Assembly (NCBI GenBank): GCA_029891345.1
Contig: CM057003.1
Location: 5,870,709-5,934,708, forward strand
Direction of reading: 5' to 3'
Source: Dryococelus australis
Taxonomy: Eukaryota > Arthropoda > Insecta > Phasmatodea > Phasmatidae
DNA length: 64,000 bases
Made by a program: the position numbers and the translations under genes. The notes below the pieces were generated by a model. It saw only the letters and a program-made list of their open reading frames with translations. It made no database searches and had not been told where the DNA came from. This document shows, in pieces, positions 25,064-35,976 of the stretch. The number at the start of each line of letters is the position of its first letter. The stretch's first letter is position 1.

Positions 25064-25213
25064 CAGCCAGGGAATCAGGCCCGGTTGCACCATGCGACGC
25101 CGATATCAGGGTAACTCTGCGTAGAGGAAGGCGTCTTTCTCCACATGATGGACGTCTACGAGATGGACGGCCCAAGGAGCCTGGTGTGCCGCCCGCCGTA
25201 ACCCGCCATAGTA
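25064..25213. repeat. 150-bp duplicated segment, copy 2
   Basis: This is the partner of 22229-22378. The single difference is GTCTACGAG here against GTCTCCGAG there. No target duplication is visible at either copy. Confidence 0.93.
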
Positions 25214-25396
25214 CAACAGCCTCCGGGTACTACTCAAGGTGGAACAAGTCCAGTACTCTAAAACGGCTTTCAATAAGGTAGATAATAAGATTGCAATAAC
25301 AATGCTCTCCCGACCTTTCAGTATTTCATGTAATGTAATGTCCATATGTTAAATATATATCCATACAGTGACAGTATAGGTCTTTATATTCGTGTA

Positions 25397-25819
25397 CATG
25401 CTGTTCACGGTAATATGAGCACTTTTGAAAACCCTGCTTAAGATCTAATAGTATGCACGTTAGATATTCTTCCGCTTTATGTAAAATAAACATTGCCGTG
25501 GCCCTCGTCACTTTATTTATGCGTCGGTCAAGAGAAACTGTCGAATTATTAGCCAAGTAAACATTTTAAAAATTTGCTAATATTTACATATACTGTTACA
25601 TTAAAACAAACAGAAAACGTAATAAATAATTTAAATGATCACAAATGGTTGCTTACACTTTTTATTCGACGTTAAGATATGGAATTACTTCCCATGTATC
25701 GTTACCAACTTTACTGGGCGCATGTCACTCAGTGCACCCATTGAAGTATACGCAGGCAAGGGCAGTGATTTTTTTCTAAGGTTGATTTCAGAAGTGCTCA
25801 TTTTATCGTGAACAGCCAT
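25397..25819 (-). mobile_element. TAGGCTG-family MITE, copy 8 (long form)
   Basis: This 423-bp copy runs from CATGCTGTTCACGG to CGTGAACAGCCAT with TA on both sides (25395-25396, 25820-25821). The interior is in reverse orientation. Confidence 0.85.
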
Positions 25820-25846
25820 TAACCCATATTGTTCTACCATCATAAG

Positions 25847-26131
25847 TAGAGCCCCGAGTATTTCGCGGATTGAGTTGGCAGCAAGCTAGGATGGACACTC
25901 CTCTGTAAACACGAGACATTATCGTTTGCTTATTGGCTGCTCTGATAAGTAAGGCCTCTGTACAGGCCTGTTAAACACACACTCACACTACTGCTACCTG
26001 CTTATTACTGGCTCGCAGTTAAACGGGGCGTGTCTAAACAACTGTCGTCCAATCAGAACAGTAGGAGAAAAGAACAAGTATTTGGAATCTACCTCGTCCC
26101 CGAATGAATTCGCGACATACTCTTGGCTCTA
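25847..26131. mobile_element. hAT-type MITE with perfect 8-bp target duplication
   Basis: The ends TAGAGCC...GGCTCTA enclose 285 bp. ATCATAAG flanks it exactly (25839-25846 and 26132-26139). An 8-bp target duplication and a TAG-type terminus are hallmarks of hAT transposons. The interior contains CCAATCAG and TTATTGGCTG motifs and no coding region. Confidence 0.9.
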
Positions 26132-26157
26132 ATCATAAGTTACTACCTCATCGTGAG

Positions 26158-26445
26158 TAGGGATAGGAAAAATTTCGCGAATTCAATGACCTGTATACTA
26201 GACTCCACAATCCTTTGTATAGTCGAACCTCAGATGTTTGTTCATTGGCTCTTGCCCCAATCAGTGCTACCCCACATTTGACAGTGCGGGATTCGCTTCT
26301 TAATTCCTTGCAAGTCGGCTATTGGCGCGGAGTGGTCCAGGGCGTGTCTAATAAACTCTGATCCAATTGCATATGTGACGTCAGTGTACACGCTTTTGAA
26401 ATATATCTTGTACTGAAATGAATGCGTGAATTTTTCCTATCCCTA
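26158..26445. mobile_element. hAT-type MITE (TAGGGATAGG ends)
   Basis: TIRs TAGGGATAGGAAAAATTTCG and its near complement enclose 288 bp. The 8-bp flanks ATCGTGAG and ATCATGAG differ at one base. It lies only 18 bp from the previous hAT MITE's target duplication and is related to the element at 56262. Confidence 0.88.
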
Positions 26446-27206
26446 ATCATGAGACGTCAGTATAATATTAAAAAGATAACATTATTCCGGTACGCGCCTG
26501 GAACATTTCATGTATGAATACGACCATAAGTCATTCATAACAGTAGGCCCGCATAAAATAAACCACCGCGTCATTTCGTGGCAGCAGGGTGACTCCCCGT
26601 GGAGTGGACATGGAACGAGCCGATGTCCACCGCATCAAGAGAGCAGTGACCATGTAGTTCGCATGACTATGACACGTGCGTATGAAGTGTCACAGTCACG
26701 TGGGTCTGGCACAGCTGACTGCAGCTCTCTTCAAACAGGTGACAGCTCTATATGTTCAGGCGCACATGACGCTTCTAGCGTGCAGGACGTGAAAAAATTG
26801 TACGTGTGTGTGTGTGCGCGCGCGAGCGGGTACGAGGCGCGTGTCAGTGTGTCATGTTTGAAATTTGAAATTTTGACCAAAGTTTTTCAGGATAATCACA
26901 CCTGATTCTGTTATCTCATACGAGTGTACTCCAATTTTATCGTTTATCTTTGTCCGAGATAAAATTCAATTAAGTCAAGAAGTTTCAAAACATAGGGCTT
27001 TCGCTAGTTGTCATATGGGTCTCATTGTAAACACTTTTGTCTATTCTAATTAAATAAAACTATAAAATATTTTAATGTAAAATTTTTTTTTAGGACAAAA
27101 TTGGATGCTGATATATTGTTTCCACACATAAATTCGGTTATTGAAACACAACTGTGGTCATTTGAAAGTGTCAAATTCAGTAAAAGTCGCTGTAAGTAGC
27201 TCTCTA

Positions 27207-27362
<156 letters not shown>

Positions 27363-27995
27363 AGTTCTGAGCTACAGGTTAATCATGAAAAAAGAAATGA
27401 AAACATGCATACAACCTGCTGTCTAAAGTGAACATTAAGGGCATTACTCACATTTGAAGCTGGATCTAAAGCGTTAATTTATTACAAACATCGCAGAAAA
27501 TATTTAAGGTAGAATTCTGAGCGTCTGGATAATGTGTGACGGAATAAAGATCTGCAAACACCAAACACATGTCGTTGTCAAATTACTTCTTGGAAATAAT
27601 CGCAGGTACTGATTTCATTTCTACTCAGCCTCTAGGACGCGGTAGCACACTAGGGGATTTGAAAGATCGGTTGTTAACCCCCGTGTCGCAATTAACGTTG
27701 CACGTTACTCAGATACTCAGTTTTCTATATTAAATATTTTCTCCACTACTTGTAATAAACTACTGCTTCAGGTCCTATTTCAAGGATCTATTCCGCCCTT
27801 AGGATTCACTTTAGACCATAACTCGGATACGTTTTCACATTATTTTTTCGTGATTAACATGCAGCAGAAGTTCTGGAAGTCAAATTTAGATACATTCTGT
27901 ACGTACATACTGCGCTAAAGCACGCCATTTTAAGCGCATCGTGGCCGTGTCGAAAATGGAGGCAGTATTGTAGGTGGAAATCTAGTTTTTCTTGG

Positions 27996-28037
27996 AGAGA
28001 GAGAGAGAGAGTGTGTGTGTGTGTGTGGGGGGGGGGG
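27996..28037. repeat. compound (GA)n(GT)n(G)n tract
   Basis: GAGAGA, then GTGTGT, then a poly-G run in direct succession. Confidence 0.95.
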
Positions 28038-28096
28038 AGGTCCCCTTATTTGATAGATCAACGCCTATGATATTCTTTTTTAGCAGAAGAACAGCT

Positions 28097-28843
28097 CCAG
28101 TAGCGAAATTTGACTGAGACAACGTTGGCATAATGTTGCTTACACAATGTTGGCTCAGCGTAATTTTACATAACAAACGCCAACAGTATGTTTATTTACA
28201 AATAACCAAGACATGACCAACGAAATCAATTTTAAATGAGACACGGCTAGCGTGTGTTAAAAACATAGCTTTTAAACAAATATGCAAATCATTGCTTTAT
28301 TTCATCATAAATGGGGCGATTACTATCGTTGGCGCAATGTTGGTTACACGATGTTGGCCCAACTTAACAGTTAATATTAATTACAAACCTTTGAGTTCCT
28401 ACCACTGAAAATACATAAGTGAACTTTTTATAAAGAGAAATAGCTGAGGTCATGAAGAACCTTCACACTAACTTACATAAAGTACAAGAAAGTGGCTTTT
28501 TTTTTTTTTCCATTGAAAATGGTTGTTCCATACTTTTACACAAAAAGTTGGTTGCCCAATGTTGTCCCAACAGAAATACACACACCTGTTACCAACAGTA
28601 CGTTTGCCAAGCTGTAGCCAACCATTTAAAATAAAAATATTACACTTGCGATAGCTTGTTAGTATTTTCTGATTTAACGACGTCATTGTCTGGAGGGTGC
28701 CAAGTAATCTCTTAACATTTTCGGGATAGCAAACTTTTCTCGGCATTTTCCATTGGGCTGACGTTGTACCAGTAAGTGTGCTACAGCCCAACGTATTGCC
28801 AACCTTTACAACCAAACGTTGAGCGAACTTAGATTGCTACTGG
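28097..28843. mobile_element. TIR element with repeated ATGTTGGC-like motifs
   Basis: CCAGTAGCGAAATTTGACTG at the left is mirrored at the right by ...TTGCTACTGG. Copies of AATGTTGG/CCAACATT-like motifs occur near both ends and in the middle, in both orientations, as expected for subterminal transposase sites. It is about 747 bp with no transposase frame. Confidence 0.6.
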
Positions 28844-29311
28844 GGAACAGTCGATTTAGACACCTGGATTTTTATCTTGCTAATTTTTAATGTCTTATTA
28901 TACCGTTTTATTTACCTAATTTCTGATTTTACAGATAACTAGCTATATATATATTGGTATATTCTTGTGTCCTTCAAATTTCAGGGGCGAGGAGCTGAAA
29001 TCGGACACCTCAGTCCCATGTCGAACACTGAGAGAAAAGCAATCAAAATGTTTGTTTGTAGGCCTATAGATCCAAAAATATATTTAGTTGCCCCAACAAA
29101 ATATGTTGTTCAGTACTCAAAACTTGAAAAACCACAAATTAATTTGGTTACTCTAACAAAATACACAATTGATTTTAAAATACCTTCTGTGGGGCCGGGA
29201 TAAATTAGACTTGTCAACAAACTATAAGGTTGAATCACCTGTATCGTGTCTTTGGTTACTAATATGATTGCATTCGTCCTAAAATACAGCTCGAGAGTAT
29301 GATTGTATTTT

Positions 29312-29362
29312 TTGTGACAATTAGAATTGTAACGAAAACTGTTACAATTCTAATTGTCACAA
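29312..29362. repeat. perfect hairpin (22-bp arms, 7-nt loop)
   Basis: The arm TTGTGACAATTAGAATTGTA plus AC and its exact complement are separated by GAAAACT. The paralogous repeat at 49622 has only one arm, so the second arm is a local addition. It resembles a short pre-miRNA-like stem, but I have no evidence of processing. Confidence 0.85.
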
Positions 29363-29529
29363 TTTTTGTTAGTACATTTGTTAATGCTTAATGACGGTAC
29401 TAAAATCCTGATGAAACAAGTTCAACAGGAAACTAAAAAGATAAGGTTGTTGTAATTGAAATATTTATTTGCGCACGTTGTCCAGTATTTGACATGCATA
29501 TATTTAAAAACATAGCTATTTCGTCAGTA

Positions 29530-29767
29530 TAGGATATTCACGATAAAATGAGCACTTTTTAAGGCCCTTCCTAATTTTTCTTTTAAGCCAGTTTTTGTCT
29601 TTCCGCTTCTTTTTAATATCGCCATGGTCACGTGACTAATAGATACGGTGTTTACTTTCACCAATATCAAAAGTTAATGTCTTAGGCTGCAGTAAAAACA
29701 TATTTATTAGTGGTTAATGCTTTTTTGGAGGGCCTTGAAAAGTGCTCACTTTATAGAGAACAGCCTA
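29530..29767 (+). mobile_element. TAGGCTG-family MITE, short form, copy 2
   Basis: This 238-bp element (TAGGATATTC...GAACAGCCTA) is flanked by TA on both sides (29528-29529, 29768-29769). The uninterrupted paralogue at 49860-49870 has a single TA at the same place, proving the insertion and the TA duplication. Confidence 0.93.
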
Positions 29768-29949
29768 TAGTCATTTTAGCCGAGGTTGCTAAGGCGTAGC
29801 GCTCGGTCGTAGCTGATGTATCTTAGAATCCAGGTCTCGCCTCGAGTGTTTTTTTAGTAGTGCACGAAACTGTTTTATGTAAGAAGAGCCAAACGAACTT
29901 TAGTTTCACCAACCAAATTTTTGTTTCCGGCAAACAGTTAAAGAGTTAG

Positions 29950-30372
29950 TTGGAGCTGCGCGTCCCAAGGTCAAGAAGCGAGGGAGCAATACGGGCGACA
30001 CTAACACGCACGCCTAGTGTCTCAGCGCTCCTACGCGCAAGGCGTGCAGTGTTTCCTTCGTGATGCTGTACTGTGCTAATTAGATCTGTAACAGTGGAGT
30101 TTTATTACACATGATGAAAGCCCGCGGATTAAACTACGTCTGTATCTTTGTACTTTTCTCTTGCCGTATAATGAAACTACACAGGCAAGCTTTATAAATG
30201 CGTTATCTGACCATCTTCACGAATTTTTCTCTGCAAGAAAATACCAAATATGACAAAAGTATAATAAGAGAGATATAAATAATTTTTTTTAATATATATT
30301 TTCTGACAAAAAGTCGTGTTTGCAGAACATTTGTTTACCGAGATACGCGTATTCGCGCAAACAACAATTTCA
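29950..30372 (+). repeat. dispersed repeat, pair member 1
   Basis: This block (contains AAGGTCAAGAAGCGAGGGAG and GCGCAAACAACAATTTCAC) aligns in reverse complement with 41919-42346. Both copies are diverged. Family unknown. Confidence 0.7.
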
Positions 30373-30587
30373 CAAAAAAAAAAAAAAAATCGTGCAGGTC
30401 CATATAACTCTTAAGAACAATATAATTCCGTTTGAACAACATAACATTTAATTGGCCGTGAACAAACAATAAATTTGGTTGCGCCAAGCATACTTTGTTT
30501 GATTGAACAAAAGCTTTCCCGCAGTGCAGCCCTCGGAGGGAGCGACAGAGAGGTATGTATGTGTGTGTGTGTGTTGTTTGTGCTCAG

Positions 30588-30821
30588 GGTTCGGGTCGAC
30601 GAACCAGAACGGGAACGGCAGCTACAACAGCGTAGATCGCTACCACCATCGACGACTCGGTCTGGGCTACTACCCTCGCTTCAGGGCGGGCGCCCCTAAC
30701 TGGTCCTTCGTGTTCGACCCCGCGGGGCGCCTCTGCTATTACTGGTCCATGGTCGTCTCCCTCGCCTTCCTCTACAACTTCTGGGTCATCATCTACCGCT
30801 TCGCCTTCCAGGAGATCAACG
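30588..30821 (+). CDS. Cngl: Cngl-type CNG channel, pre-S1 and S1 exon
   Basis: The exon encodes 77 full residues flanked by split codons. Residues 1-36 are a basic, Tyr- and Gly-rich cytosolic stretch. Residues 37-48 (NWSFVFDPAGRL) are the conserved pre-S1 motif, where vertebrate CNG channels have a DPSG-like motif. Residues 49-69 are the hydrophobic S1 helix (YYWSMVVSLAFLYNF, then WVIIYR), and the exon ends FAFQEIN. The acceptor is a T/G-rich tract ending TGCTCAG|GG and the donor is AACG|GTGAGT; both splice phases are 1. From memory, the S1 segment matches insect CNG-like (Drosophila Cngl) proteins closely. It lies 21.6 kb from the preceding exon, and a TIR element begins only 37 bp past its donor. 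Confidence 0.92.
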
Positions 30822-30857
30822 GTGAGTTCCCCGCCTGCATCTCGCTCACCCGAGTAT

Positions 30858-31403
30858 AGCCGTGTCCAAAATGGCAAATTTCGGGAATTACGGTTTAGGA
30901 AATTAGGGTGGATGGTTTCTAACGGCTTGGAACAGCGCTACACGTGACAAAGGTGGAAACTACGGGCTTGTGGGATCCCAACGTTATTTTGTTTGCCACC
31001 CTATCAAGAAATAAAATGAAATAACTTTCTCCCAAGCATTTTCACGTAACCCCGTTGTCTTGTGAATAATTGATCTTATTTCTTTCTAGCCGATATCATT
31101 CTTCTCGTTATTTCTTCGCTCCCTGCAATTGCCATTCCATTTTCAAATAACAACCGGTGGTTGTTGTTTTTTTTTATACAACAAGCAATTTTTATTTTAA
31201 AATAGCTTTGTGTTGATCCCTGATATTCCATTCTTCACGTGCATGTATTGTGCAGCGTTTCAGGAACATTAAATACCGACGTTTCCACCACAACGCGGGA
31301 AATAAAACGTAAACGTAAATCCCAAAGACTTAGGGCCTAAAATTGGTCACGTGGTCGATTTAGTAACCTAAATCATGGTCTCGTAGCCGTTTCGGACACG
31401 GCT
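30858..31403. mobile_element. TIR element next to the S1 exon donor
   Basis: AGCCGTGTCCAAAATGGC at the left is mirrored by GCCGTTTCGGACACGGCT at the right with two mismatches. The 546-bp interior is non-coding. It begins 37 bp after the S1 exon ends. The terminal motif is shared in part with the element at 44192. Confidence 0.65.
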
Positions 31404-31519
31404 CATGCACTCCGTAGTTACGAGACATGCAAAATTCGTATCATTACTTAGCATCAAGCTAACTTCACAGTGTTGTATATGCTCGAGCTGGCATCGTTTC
31501 TCAGTTAGTTACCACCTAG

Positions 31520-31712
31520 TTGTGAAGTCGCTCCCGTTCTGACTGAACTGCACGTGATTGGGGCACATAATTGAGAAGAGTTCTTTTACTGGCGCAGAGT
31601 TTCCCCCCCGGTACGTGTCGAATAAAGTACTGTCCAATCACAAACGTATTTCAAAAGTACGTGTGTTTTAAGTTTAATGTGTCCCGAAATAATAACGCGA
31701 ATTTTGCCGGTC
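31520..31712. mobile_element. degraded hAT-type MITE fragment
   Basis: The block with GTCCAATCACAAACG and the end ATAACGCGAATTTTGCCGG resembles the right half of the TAGGGATAGG-type MITEs. Target duplication is not recognisable. Confidence 0.35.
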
Positions 31713-31720
31713 TCTATCAA

Positions 31721-31864
31721 TAGTCCATTCACGGTTACTTCCGACTTTCCTGAAGCCCTGCTGAAGTTCTACTTTCAGGATATTCCTCCGCCTGATACCA
31801 ACAAAGCTTAACCAAGTCTAAAATGTTATACCAGAGTGACAGCGCACCACATTCTTGTGCACTC
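31721..31864 (+). mobile_element. TAGTCCATTC-family MITE (left part only)
   Basis: It begins TAGTCCATTCACGGTTACTT and follows the family to about 31864, where the TTAA-family MITE starts. Confidence 0.7.
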
Positions 31865-32110
31865 ACTTTAACCTTTTCAGACCCACTTTAATTTACGGGT
31901 TTACACGTTTCAAACAAGAAATGTTATGATGTGTGTTGTACTTCGGTCGACACAACACTTGTTTCGTTGTCACGGCGAATGAGGTTTACACTGTAAAAAA
32001 TTGAGGTAAAATTCCCTTACATGTAAGGGAAGCTAATTTACCTCTACATGTAAAGCAAAATTACCTCTTAAATGTGGAGAAAATTAACATAACAGGTAAA
32101 GTATTATTCC

Positions 32111-32394
32111 TAGAGATGATGGAAAATAGCGAAAATTATTTGAGCCAACATATCTTCTAAAACTCTCTAACTAGGTCATTCTTTCATGATTGTATGAAAA
32201 AGGTTTTAACTGTTTGCAGACCAACCATGAACGTTCAGCCTTATAATATCAGAATCCTCATTGGCCCAGTGAAATGGGGTAGTAGCTTCATACATGCACG
32301 ACAGCCAATAAGGAATAAAAACTGTCGTACATATTTATGGTACGTTGAATCCTAGCAAACAGTCAACTTTTCCCGCGATAAACCATCATCTCTA
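32111..32394. mobile_element. hAT-type MITE (TAGAGATGATGG ends), copy A
   Basis: 284 bp; TAGAGATGATGG...CCATCATCTCTA. The 8-bp flanks ATTATTCC/ACTATTCC differ at one base. It is highly similar to 32947-33242. Confidence 0.88.
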
Positions 32395-32946
32395 ACTATT
32401 CCCTGATCGTACGGATAAAGTACCCCACAAATGTGGGGTAAAATCCCATACAAGTAAGGGAATATTAACTATACTGAATAATAAAGTTATATTGAAATAT
32501 ATCCCGCAGTATTAGTACTATAAAATTTCTTATTGCCTATATCGTTTAACTACTAGTAACTTAAAACTCAACTCTAAAATCCTCGACATTGGCTGATGGG
32601 TGGGCGCGAACCATGCTCCTCTATCACGATAGGGCGATTGCGCTTAGTTGGTGAGACAATGCTGAAGAGATGCAAGTGTCGAAAGGGATTTTCCACTGCT
32701 ATGTACGAGAATTTTGCTTAAAGTGCGGTAATTATACCTTACATATAGAGCTATGCTGGACAGCTTGTATGACTAACAGTAAAAATTAATATTAAGGTAA
32801 AAAATATATAAAATAAAATTATCAAGCAGTTTCAAATGGATGAAAAGATCCACACATCATAAGGTAATTTTTCCATCCCTGTATGCGAATTTCCACTGCC
32901 ATGTACGTAGATTTTACTCCAGAATGCGGTAATTTTACCTTATACG

Positions 32947-33242
32947 CCGAGATAATGGAAAATCGCGGAAACTTATTGAGCCAACATATCTTTTATAACA
33001 CTCTACCTAGTTTATTTTTCATGATTGGATGAACAAGGTTTTGACTCGGCTAAGTTGTTTGCAGACCAATCACGAACGTTCTGCCTTATAGTATCGGAAT
33101 CCTCATTGGCCCAGTGAAATAAGGTAGTAGCTTCGTACATGCATGACAGCCAATAAGGAATAAAAACTGTCGTACATATTTATGGTACGTTGAATCCTAT
33201 CAAACAGTCAACTTTTTCCGCGATAAACCATCATCATCTCTA
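32947..33242. mobile_element. hAT-type MITE (TAGAGATGATGG ends), copy B
   Basis: 296 bp with perfect flanking CTTATACG (32939-32946, 33243-33250). The first two bases are mutated (CC for TA), and an extra ATC lies near the right end. Confidence 0.9.
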
Positions 33243-33323
33243 CTTATACGTAAGGAAAACTATGTTTCGCACACAAGTTTCGAATATTATCTTACACTTG
33301 TCGGGTAATTTTCCCATTATTTT

Positions 33324-33962
33324 TTTTACAGTGTAGGCTGTATATGTTCGGCTACAGTTATATGACCTAATAATAACCTCGACCAGTAAGATGGTTTTAC
33401 AGTGTAGGCTGTATATGTTCGGCTACAGTTATATGACCTAATTATAACCTCGACCAGTAAGATGGTTTTACAGTGTAGGCTGTATATGTTCAGCTACAGT
33501 TATATGACCTAATTATAACCTCGACCAGTAAGATGGTTTTACAGTGTAGGCTGTATATGTTCGGCTACAGTTATATGACCTAATTATAACCTCGACCAGT
33601 AAGATGGTTTTACAGTGTAGGCTGTATATGTTCGGCTACAGTTATATGACCTAATTATAACCTCGACCAGTAAGATGGTTTTACAGTGTAGGCTGTATAT
33701 GTTCGGCTACAGTTATATGACCTAATTATAACCTCGACCAGTAAGATGGTTTTACAGTGTAGGCTGTATATGTTCAGCTACAGTTATATGACCTAATTAT
33801 AACCTCGACCAGTAAGATGGTTTTACAGTGTAGGCTGTATATGTTCAGCTACAGTTATATGACCTAATTATAACCTCGACCAGTAAGATGGTTTTACAGT
33901 GTAGGCTGTATATGTTCGGCTACAGTTATATGACCTAATTATAACCTCGACCAGTAAGATGG
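33324..33962. repeat. 71-bp tandem array, 9 units
   Basis: Nine units of exactly 71 bp begin at 33324, 33395, 33466 and so on. Each unit is TTTTACAGTG (the last 10 bp of the nested CACTG element) plus 61 bp of the outer TTAA-family MITE. Unit differences are few (for example TTCGGC versus TTCAGC), so the expansion is recent. Confidence 0.97.
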
Positions 33963-35560
33963 TTTTCGAATCGTTTACCTACAGTTAAGATCATTGGTCA
34001 TTGAGCTTCCCAGGGTTCAGTGCAGACGAAGAATTACCTACACGTGCTTAATGTACATAATTGTGTACGCTGGGTCTGAATGGACTAAGGCTGATTAGCC
34101 AGTAAAATTGGAGTGCCTTCTCACAAATATACGCAGATCCAGTAAGCAAAGGAAAATTTCACGCGCACGTATGCTATTAAAGTGTAGGGTTATAACAGAG
34201 AGTGAATTGCAAGCCTTATTTGTTGGAAGGTCCAAAAAACAATTCCGTTCACCCGCCTCTTTTAAACAAAGTACTAGATTTACAAAAGAAAGTAAAGCTG
34301 AGGTGCAAGGTGCCCCAATTCCTTCATTCAAGCAATGAGTTACTGTACTTCTGAGTCGTTACCTACACTCTCGCCTGACAGGAGATGGATGCTGAGGTCT
34401 CCGAGGTGTCTGTTGTGTCTTAGCGGTGACAAGTGTCATCTTCACGTCACACTAATGCCTGCGTCATCGCGTATAACTACGCGTTACAAGGCGGCAACAG
34501 AACATTCTTCCTGCGCAATTGTATTATTCACTTCTGGTGGCCCATTAGTTATTGTCGCCTACACGTTCATCCCGACTGTAATCCGTGTATTCATGTTGTT
34601 AACACAGTAGCATACCTGCTTTTTGTGTGTGTGAATAATACTTCGTTCCCCGGAGGCATTTCACTGTCCTCCTGTCAGATGTCTCTTTTGTAGACGAGTA
34701 ATCCGAGTATACAGTATAATTCGTCATTGTCTCACACTCCCAAGAACAAAAATAAAAGGAAGGAATAATTTCCATGTTATGCAGCACCCAATAAAATCAG
34801 TGGCAAGACATTTCCAGTAAAAACTGTCACTTGAAACAAGTGATAGTTTTTTTCAAAGCCTTCTACAGGAAATATTTTTTTTTATCCAAGTGTCACGACA
34901 TAATTTCGTTATTAAAACAGCACTAGTCTCAAACTTGTTATTAGTACGAAAATAAACTAAGAAATCTTCACGTTCCTGAAAGAAACATTCTGTCAAATGT
35001 GGCCTAAAATATCAAGACCGAGAATGTGCATAAAGAAATTCCAAATGGATACTATGAAAAATTATATGCTCTAGAACAAGGCAATTGCCAACTATGCAAG
35101 CATTCATTAGCCACATTTTAATGTCTGTAAGGAATTGTTTCTTGATTGCTTAATGTTTGCCGGTAGTTCGAATTATTATAAGCCGTATCACATTAATTAT
35201 AGTTCAATCACGCATGCGAAAAATAATGCAGTTATTGGCAAAGTGATGCCGTGATATCTATTCAGTTAGTTTCGTCATACGGCAACAGATTACTGAACAC
35301 TAACTTATATCATGAAAAATTGAGAAATATATTTGTACAGATAACTGATTCGGAAGTGTATATAAACGATACACTTTTCTCATTTGGCTGTGTGAAACAC
35401 GCAGGACTATTTAAACTTTAACGTAATAACGGGCTTACTGAAAGCCGCTGAGTACAGTTATTTTTCTACGTAATCTTTGGTCGAAAAGTTCCATTCCTTT
35501 ATCCTACCACGATGAAAAATCATCTGTGTAATACTGTATTATGACTTCGAAATATTCTCA

Positions 35561-35976
35561 AAGGCTGCTCACGATTAAGTGAGCACTTTTGAAGTCAGCC
35601 TTGAAAAAAATTCGCTGCCTCTGCATGCATATATTTTAACGGACTCGCTGAGTGACACGCGCCTAGTTAAGTTAGCAACAATGGATGACAAGTATTTCCT
35701 TATATTAACATCGAATAAATAGTGTTAGGTGACCATTTGTGATAACCTAAATTATATCTTTCTCTTTCTGTATTTTTTAATGCTTCGGAGTGTAAAAATA
35801 AGTAGATTTGTAAAATATTTACTTTACTAATTATTTTATAATTTTACTTGCGTGACGCATGAATAAAGTGATGAGACCCATGGCAATGTTAGTTATGTTG
35901 GAGTAATACACAACGTGAATACAAATAGGTCTTAAGCAGGGCTTTCAAAATTGCTCATTTTACAGTGAACAGCCTA
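35561..35976 (+). mobile_element. TAGGCTG-family MITE, copy 9 (long form)
   Basis: 416 bp; AAGGCTGCTCACG...CAGTGAACAGCCTA, followed by TA and preceded by CA. Orientation is as copy 1. Confidence 0.8.

Larger units (their letters stand above)
29251..29855. repeat. dispersed repeat, copy 1 (interrupted)
   Basis: Blocks TACAGCTCGA, GCACGTTGTCCAGTATTTGA and GTTGCTAAGGCGTA align with 49622-49920 in the same order. It is split here by the MITE at 29530-29767 and carries a private hairpin at 29312. Family unknown. Confidence 0.75.
31989..33333. mobile_element. CACTG-ended element, TA-flanked, hosting two hAT MITEs
   Basis: The ends CACTGTAAAAAA and TTTTTTTACAGTG are inverted and flanked by TA. Subterminal GGTAAAATTCCC/GGGAAAATTACC blocks recur. 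It has no transposase frame. Two related hAT MITEs (32111 and 32947) inserted into it later. Confidence 0.75.
31868..34087 (+). mobile_element. TTAA-family MITE split by a nested element and a satellite
   Basis: The outer MITE starts TTAACCTTTTCAGACCC and ends GGGTCTGAATGGACTAA. TTAA-bounded CC...GG termini suggest a piggyBac-type origin; other copies are at 37159, 51318, 52874 and 61939. Its middle is interrupted by the CACTG-ended element (31989-33333) and by a nine-unit 71-bp array (33324-33962). Confidence 0.85.
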
